Source: Vibrio atypicus (GTDB taxonomy: Bacteria; Pseudomonadota; Gammaproteobacteria; Enterobacterales; Vibrionaceae). Taken from it: a stretch of DNA of 64,000 nucleotides. The stretch lies in NCBI RefSeq assembly GCF_009811315.1, contig NZ_BLID01000008.1, forward strand, positions 62,001 through 126,000. Reading direction: 5' to 3'. Each line of letters begins with the position of its first letter. Position 1 is the stretch's first letter. Positions 59,142-64,000 of the stretch are shown here, piece after piece. Under the pieces are notes generated by a model. That model did no database searches and was not told the DNA's origin. It was given only the letters and a program-made list of their open reading frames with translations. A program made the position numbers and the translations under genes.

Positions 59142-59924
59142 TTACCAGACCTTATTAAAGTCTTCTTTTTCAAGTACTTTTGGATCACGTTGGAACTCAA
59201 GTAGACGTGCGTATTTTAAGTAACTGCTTAGAGCGGCGCTGATTGAAACGGTTAGGCCGTCAGCCCCACCTAAGAAACCTTTCTTGATAAGATAAGATTT
59301 AATGAAGGCGTTGAGTCCGTGTAAAAATGGGCTCATTGAATTCACACGCTTACCTTTCTGATACATGATCTTTGCTGCTCGGCCACTAAAATCTCGACCC
59401 GGTTTAGCAAATAGTTGACCAAGGTTTTCAAATGAATAGTGAATTAAATCTGCGTTGATGCGCTCAGGGTTCTTTGCTTGAACTGCCGCGTGCTGCTTTA
59501 CTTCTGCAAAGCGAGTTTGGGTTTTGTCATAGAGTCGAATACAAAAGTCTGGGTACCAACCACACTGTTTTATCCAACGGCTACCGATATAGTTTCTTCG
59601 GCGAAATGCAAAAGCATCATGCTGAGTGCTAGTTAGATCAAGTTGTTTGATAGCGGTGACCATCTCATCGGTTAAGCGCTCATCGGCATCGATACTCAAG
59701 ATCCAGTGATTGTTTGTATAATCTAAACCGACATTTTTCTGAAAACCATCACCGAGATAGCTCTGAATCACAACTTTTGCACCAGCTTGCTCTGCGAGGT
59801 CACGGGTGTTGTCCGTACTATTCGAATCAACGACAACGACTTCAGAGCATACTTGTTGAAGGGATTGAATACATTCAACGATGTTTTTTGATTCGTTGAG
59901 GGTAATAACCACGCCAGTAATCAT
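59142..59924 (-). CDS. Glycosyltransferase family 2, WaaE/KdtX-like LPS core enzyme
   Basis: The 260-aa cytoplasmic GT2 enzyme has I-T-L-N-E-S-K-N-I near its start, V-V-D-S-N-S-T-D-N-T and the S-I-D-A-D-E-R metal-site motif, and the later block K-Q-C-G-W-Y-P-D. These match the WaaE/KdtX beta-1,4-glucosyltransferase group that adds glucose to heptose I of the LPS core. It is downstream of the heptosyltransferase gene, 9 bp away. Confidence 0.8.
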   Translation of the reverse strand: MITGVVITLNESKNIVECIQSLQQVCSEVVVVDSNSTDNTRDLAEQAGAKVVIQSYLGDGFQKNVGLDYTNNHWILSIDADERLTDEMVTAIKQLDLTSTQHDAFAFRRRNYIGSRWIKQCGWYPDFCIRLYDKTQTRFAEVKQHAAVQAKNPERINADLIHYSFENLGQLFAKPGRDFSGRAAKIMYQKGKRVNSMSPFLHGLNAFIKSYLIKKGFLGGADGLTVSISAALSSYLKYARLLEFQRDPKVLEKEDFNKVW

Positions 59925-59933
59925 AGTTCTGCC

Positions 59934-60980
59934 TTACTTAATTTTGTGCAAAAGTGGAGTGAGCTGAGATTGTACCATGTCTAGAGTAATTGCCTGCATA
60001 ACATGTTCTCCCTTTACTCGGGTACTCCATGGAAGTTGTGCCGCAGGTTTATCTTGTTGTTGTTCAACGAAAGTTTCGTAGACGCTAACAACAGAATCAA
60101 TGTTGTTATAAGGCCCTGTACGTTTTGGATTGCTATGGCCATACAGGCCAACGACAGGGGTTCCTTGGGTCGTTGCTATATGAGCGGGTCCTGAATCAGG
60201 CGCAATCACCACTTCGGCTTGCTTCAGTACAGCGGTTAGTTGTTTCAAGGATGTTTTACCAATCAGATTAAGCGGCTTATTGTTGCAGAGATCGGTAATA
60301 TCACTGCCTAAACGTACTTCTCTGTCTGCTGGGGAGCCACACAACGCCACTTGATAGCCTTGTTCGTGCAGCCAATCTGCAATCTCTGCGTATCGCTTTG
60401 TTAACCAGTTTCGTTCATCTTTGCTCGCTGCTGGGCTAATGACAACCGTTGGCTTATCGCCTAATAGTTGTTTAGCTACCGCAATATCTTGCTGTGAAAT
60501 GGGCAGGTTCCAAGTGGGTGCTGAACGAGGGACACCAAGATATTCAGTAAAGGCAAAAAAACTGTCCAAGACATGTGCAGAGGTTGTGTCGGCAATTTTT
60601 TTGTTAGTGAATAGCCATTGCGCCTCTTTAGCGCGTTTGAAATTAAAGCCGATCTTATATTGGGCTTTAATGCCGAGTGTTAATAAGCTAGCTCTCAGCG
60701 CTAACTGCATGTGAACTAATGCATCGAATCTGCGATCTTTCAGTTGAGACCAAACCGCTTGCATGCCTTTCAATCCTGATTTTTTGTCGAATACAATTAT
60801 TTCAACATTGTCTAAGCCATCGAGAAGTTGCGCTTCTATTTTTCCAATTATCCATGTGATTTTGGTCTCTGGCCAGTGGCGTTGTACCGCTTGGATAGCA
60901 GCGACGGCATGGCAAGTATCGCCGATTGCAGACAAACGCAAAAAACAGATGGACTTGGGAGGTGACGTAAACAGAGGCAT
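59934..60980 (-). CDS. Glycosyltransferase family 9, ADP-heptose:LPS heptosyltransferase-like
   Basis: The 348-aa enzyme has the GT9 start I-C-F-L-R-L-S-A-I-G-D-T-C-H-A and the donor-binding region A-P-D-S-G-P-A-H-I-A-T-T-Q-G-T-P-V-V-G-L-Y-G. It adds heptose to the LPS inner core. It is probably the heptosyltransferase I or a related member; I cannot fix the exact position. First gene of a two-gene operon with the WaaE-like gene. Confidence 0.85.
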   Translation of the reverse strand: MPLFTSPPKSICFLRLSAIGDTCHAVAAIQAVQRHWPETKITWIIGKIEAQLLDGLDNVEIIVFDKKSGLKGMQAVWSQLKDRRFDALVHMQLALRASLLTLGIKAQYKIGFNFKRAKEAQWLFTNKKIADTTSAHVLDSFFAFTEYLGVPRSAPTWNLPISQQDIAVAKQLLGDKPTVVISPAASKDERNWLTKRYAEIADWLHEQGYQVALCGSPADREVRLGSDITDLCNNKPLNLIGKTSLKQLTAVLKQAEVVIAPDSGPAHIATTQGTPVVGLYGHSNPKRTGPYNNIDSVVSVYETFVEQQQDKPAAQLPWSTRVKGEHVMQAITLDMVQSQLTPLLHKIK

Positions 60981-61073
60981 AAAAGGTGCTCGCGCGTTTT
61001 AATTGGTTAGAATTATGCAGATAACGCTAAGAAATGTAAAATAGCCTCAGTATTGAAATTTATAAGGTTAGTA

Positions 61074-61463
61074 ATGAACCCAGATCAAAATGGTAAGCCT
61101 GGAGCAACAGGGCTGACGCGTATTGTTAACGCCACAGGATATTCTATTCAAGGCCTCAAAGCTGCATTCAAACATGAAGCGGCGATTCGTCAAGAAATGA
61201 CACTTTTACTGGTTGCCATTATCACTTTGGTTTGGCTTTCTCTACCTGTGGTGGAGACAGTCTTAATGCTTGCCAGTGTTGTGTTGGTCTTGATTATTGA
61301 ACTGGTCAATTCCGCCATTGAAGCCGTCGTCGATCGAGTTGGGACAGAAAGACACGAGCTGAGTGGTCGTGCAAAAGATATTGGCTCTGCGGCAGTATTA
61401 GTGGCACTAACGTTAGCCGGCTTTACATGGAGTTACATCCTTTATCATCAATATTTAGCCTAG
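61074..61463 (+). CDS. dgkA: Diacylglycerol kinase
   Basis: The 129-aa inner-membrane enzyme has three spans and the family motif I-I-E-L-V-N-S-A-I-E-A-V-V-D-R (about 81-95). It recycles diacylglycerol made in membrane glycan synthesis. The start at 61074 follows AAGG; an earlier in-frame start (61053) is less likely. It precedes kdkA by 32 bp. Confidence 0.93.
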   Translation: MNPDQNGKPGATGLTRIVNATGYSIQGLKAAFKHEAAIRQEMTLLLVAIITLVWLSLPVVETVLMLASVVLVLIIELVNSAIEAVVDRVGTERHELSGRAKDIGSAAVLVALTLAGFTWSYILYHQYLA

Positions 61464-61495
61464 TTTAGGTACAATCTCCGCGATACAGGTAAACC

Positions 61496-62206
61496 ATGAT
61501 CAAACGTTATCAATCCCAAAATCAGATTGTTTGGTATGACGAGCAATTATTGCTCGAACCACCTGAGCAAGTGTTTAATGTTGACTTTTGGCAGCAACAA
61601 AACTCGGTGGTTGGCAGCGCGCAAGGGCGTGGGACGACTTGGTTTGTTCAGACTCAAGTACTACAAGCTGCCTTACGTCATTATCACCGCGGCGGATTGT
61701 TTGGCAAATTGGTGTCAGACAGTTATTGGTTCTCGGGTTGGGAAAAAACGCGCAGCTATGCCGAGTTTCGACTGTTAACACAGCTCGCAGATGCTGGGGT
61801 AAACGTACCGAAACCTATCGCTGCAAGAGTGATAAAGAAAGGCTTTACCTATCAAGCAGACTTGTTGAGTGAAAAGATTGCCAACGCCAAAGATTTGGTG
61901 GGCATATTGCAGCACAAAGACCTGCAGCCTAAAAAGTATCAGGCTATTGGTGCTGAAGTTGCGAAGATGCACAAGGCACACGTCAACCATACTGACTTAA
62001 ATATTCATAATTTGTTGCTGGATAGCAGCGGAAAAATTTGGATCATTGATTTCGATAAATGTTACCAACAGCAGGGAACTGATTGGCAACAAAGCAATCT
62101 AGATAGATTGCTCCGTTCTTTTCGTAAAGAGCAAAAAAAACGAAACATTCATTGGAACGAAGATGATTTTGGCCACCTAATGGATGGCTATAATACAACG
62201 ATTTAA
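61496..62206 (+). CDS. kdkA: 3-deoxy-D-manno-octulosonic acid (Kdo) kinase
   Basis: The 236-aa kinase phosphorylates the single Kdo of the LPS inner core. It has a protein-kinase-like fold with H-T-D-L-N-I-H-N-L-L (catalytic loop, about 160-169) and I-I-D-F-D-K (DFG-like, about 178-183), and the G-R-G-T-T-W-F start. One Kdo plus a kinase is typical of Vibrio and Haemophilus LPS. The ATG at 61496 lies 32 bp after dgkA. Confidence 0.9.
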   Translation: MIKRYQSQNQIVWYDEQLLLEPPEQVFNVDFWQQQNSVVGSAQGRGTTWFVQTQVLQAALRHYHRGGLFGKLVSDSYWFSGWEKTRSYAEFRLLTQLADAGVNVPKPIAARVIKKGFTYQADLLSEKIANAKDLVGILQHKDLQPKKYQAIGAEVAKMHKAHVNHTDLNIHNLLLDSSGKIWIIDFDKCYQQQGTDWQQSNLDRLLRSFRKEQKKRNIHWNEDDFGHLMDGYNTTI

Positions 62207-62250
62207 TTTGCTGCTCTTGGTGGCAATACTCACTATAACCGGGACATCTA

Positions 62251-64000
62251 ATGCCTTTTAAACAAAGACTCCATGCCCACGGCTGGTTCATTCTTATCAA
62301 TGCGCTAGTAGCCGTTGCGATAGCTTGCCGTTATTTTGCTTTTCTTCCTGAGTTCCCTTCAGATGCCTTAGGTATCACGTTTATTTTTGCTGGTACATTA
62401 GGTCAAATGACTTTATTGGCCAGCATTATTGGCTTAGTAAGTTTGCCTGCGTTATTGCTACCGAAAGCAAGTCGTAACACTATCCAAGCTTTGGTGGCTT
62501 CTATCGGTATTGCGGTCCTTTTTATTGATACCATTGTTTACGCTCAATATCGTTTTCACATCAATGCAGTTGTTTTAGAACTCGTTATGTCTGGCCAGGT
62601 GGTGAGCTTCCCGCTAGTTACTTGGGTGACGGTTATTGGTTCAGTAATTGCGTTGCTTGTTGGGCAATGGTGTTTGATTCGCTGGTTAGAAAACGATGCG
62701 CCTGTTCGCCAGTGGAAGTTGGGCCGAAAGTTCACCTACCTTACGATTGTTGCCTTGTTACTGACTAACGGCATTCATATTTGGGCAGCAGCTCATGCAT
62801 ATCAGCCAGTGACCATGGTGAAGCGCTATTTGCCTCTGTTTTATCCTGCGACAGCTAATAAATTCATGGAAAAACGTGGTTGGTTAGATAAAGAAGCGAT
62901 TGCACAACAGAAAGCGATGCGTGTACCGCCAAAAAGTGATTTGAACTACCCGTTAAAGCCGGTTGAATTTGAGCCAGTAAAACCAGTCAACATTATGCTG
63001 ATTACTGTCGATTCTTGGCGTGCAGACACCTTTAATGCTGATAATACCCCTTACATGTGGGAATACGCGAAAAACGGCGCTATTTTCCAAGATCATATCG
63101 CGACTGGTAATGCGACAAGAACGGGGATTTTCGGCTTGTTCTACGGGTTGCCTGGTACATATTGGCATGGGTTTATCGCCAACCATCAATCGCCAGTATT
63201 GGTCGATCGTCTTCAGGAGTTGGATTACCAATTGGGTCTATTTGCGGCCGCGAGATTGACCAGCCCTGAATTCCATCAAACCGTGTTTGCTAACGTGCCA
63301 AATTTACGTGTTGGCTCGAAGGGACTAACGCCTTCACAGCGAGACCGTCACTTGACTGATGATTGGATTAGTTGGTTTGATAGCCGTGATACGTCGAAGC
63401 CAACGTTCTCGTTCTTATTCTATGATGCACCTCATGGCTACGATTTCCCTAAGAACTTTGAACCTAAATACGAGCCAATGATCCCGCGTGTGGATTACCT
63501 CAAGTTGGATAACAACAGCGATCAAGAGAAGTTCTTTAATCGCTATAAAACCTCTGTTCGCTACGTTGATACTCAAGCGAAGCGTGTTCTGGATAGGCTA
63601 AAAGAGTCGGGTGAGCTAGAAAATACGCTGGTTATTATCACTGGTGACCATAGCCAAGAGATGAATGACAACAAGCAGAACTTCTGGGGACACAACGGGA
63701 ACTTCTCGCGTGCTCAGACTCAGGTTCCATTTGTCATGTTTGGTCCAGGTGTGGACAAAGAGAAGCTTAATGCGGCAGTGACGTATACGACTTCTCATGA
63801 AGACTTAGCACCTACGCTAATGAAGAACTACTTGGGCTCGAAGAATGATATCCAAGATTACTCCACTGGTGAAGATCTGTATGGTGATAACGTAAAACGT
63901 GATTGGGTGATGACATCAAGCTACAGCGCTTACGGCATTCTATATGACGATACCATTATTGAAGTAAATGGTGCAGGTCAGTCTCAGATCCTTGATAGTA
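62251..64000 (+). CDS. DUF3413 sulfatase-family inner-membrane protein (YejM/LapC/PbgA-like), 3' end missing
   Basis: The frame is open to the window end (583 codons visible). It has five N-terminal membrane spans (about 12-165, DUF3413) and a periplasmic sulfatase-like domain starting near residue 245 with N-I-M-L-I-T-V-D-S-W-R and later T-G-D-H-S-Q-E-M. In E. coli the homologue (LapC/PbgA) controls LPS synthesis by regulating LapB-FtsH turnover of LpxC. Vibrio carries a related gene after kdkA. The stop lies beyond the window. Confidence 0.85.
   Translation, partial: MPFKQRLHAHGWFILINALVAVAIACRYFAFLPEFPSDALGITFIFAGTLGQMTLLASIIGLVSLPALLLPKASRNTIQALVASIGIAVLFIDTIVYAQYRFHINAVVLELVMSGQVVSFPLVTWVTVIGSVIALLVGQWCLIRWLENDAPVRQWKLGRKFTYLTIVALLLTNGIHIWAAAHAYQPVTMVKRYLPLFYPATANKFMEKRGWLDKEAIAQQKAMRVPPKSDLNYPLKPVEFEPVKPVNIMLITVDSWRADTFNADNTPYMWEYAKNGAIFQDHIATGNATRTGIFGLFYGLPGTYWHGFIANHQSPVLVDRLQELDYQLGLFAAARLTSPEFHQTVFANVPNLRVGSKGLTPSQRDRHLTDDWISWFDSRDTSKPTFSFLFYDAPHGYDFPKNFEPKYEPMIPRVDYLKLDNNSDQEKFFNRYKTSVRYVDTQAKRVLDRLKESGELENTLVIITGDHSQEMNDNKQNFWGHNGNFSRAQTQVPFVMFGPGVDKEKLNAAVTYTTSHEDLAPTLMKNYLGSKNDIQDYSTGEDLYGDNVKRDWVMTSSYSAYGILYDDTIIEVNGAGQSQILDS

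Overview
The window reads as chromosome I of a marine Vibrio or close Vibrionaceae relative. The gene string yicC - rph - pyrE - lpxL - slmA - coaBC - radC - rpmB - rpmG - mutM - coaD - LPS core genes - dgkA - kdkA matches the Vibrio layout, and the housekeeping proteins are of gammaproteobacterial type. No rRNA, tRNA or CRISPR array was seen.

Layout. (1) 1-734: chromosomal flank, with the start of an unidentified gene and a YhcH/YjgK/YiaL-family gene behind a GntR-type palindrome. (2) 735-42013: one genomic island of about 41 kb inserted at the 3' end of yicC. A P4-type tyrosine integrase lies next to yicC, and a 25-bp near-copy of the last codons of yicC (four mismatches, all synonymous) marks the far end at 735-759. 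(3) 41990-64000: ordinary chromosome, namely the yicC-to-coaD housekeeping block, an inserted membrane-glycan locus (51.4-57.5 kb) and LPS core/lipid genes, ending inside a DUF3413 sulfatase-family gene.

Inside the island. 1.7-10.6 kb is a catabolic cargo: an AI-2E-type permease, a Tat-exported M81 (MlrC-like) metallopeptidase, a Tat-exported D-aminoacylase-like amidohydrolase, a CobW/G3E metal chaperone, and two exported serine hydrolases of the beta-lactamase fold (one class A, one MlrB/class C-like). 11.1-14.7 kb is a HlyD/DUF2955/phospholipase D operon. 14.9-15.3 kb holds decayed IS110 and GNAT pieces. 15.7-41.8 kb is the mobile backbone: two small HTH regulators, a pilin/chaperone/usher operon, a FlhC-like activator, a phage O/P-like replication pair, a TrwA-TrwB-TrwC-like mobilisation set, several exported proteins of unknown function, a three-gene ABC-3C defence system and the integrase. 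No type IV secretion channel genes are present, so the island looks mobilisable rather than self-transmissible.

Most notable. Seven copies of a roughly 28-bp motif (TTTGTCC, then AAATTGGGC, then CGTGC) lie in one orientation, ending 57-73 bp before the first start codon of seven separate operons: the HTH/putative excisionase pair, the chaperone-usher pilus, the mobilisation operon, and four operons of mostly exported unknown proteins. The island also encodes a FlhC-family activator without a recognisable FlhD partner. FlhC/FlhD relatives (SetCD, AcaCD, SgaCD) are the master activators of SXT/R391, IncC and SGI1. I infer an island-wide transfer regulon, driven by the resident FlhC-like protein and/or by a helper element, that includes a small chaperone-usher pilus. 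The integrase, the ABC-3C system and the cargo carry no such site.
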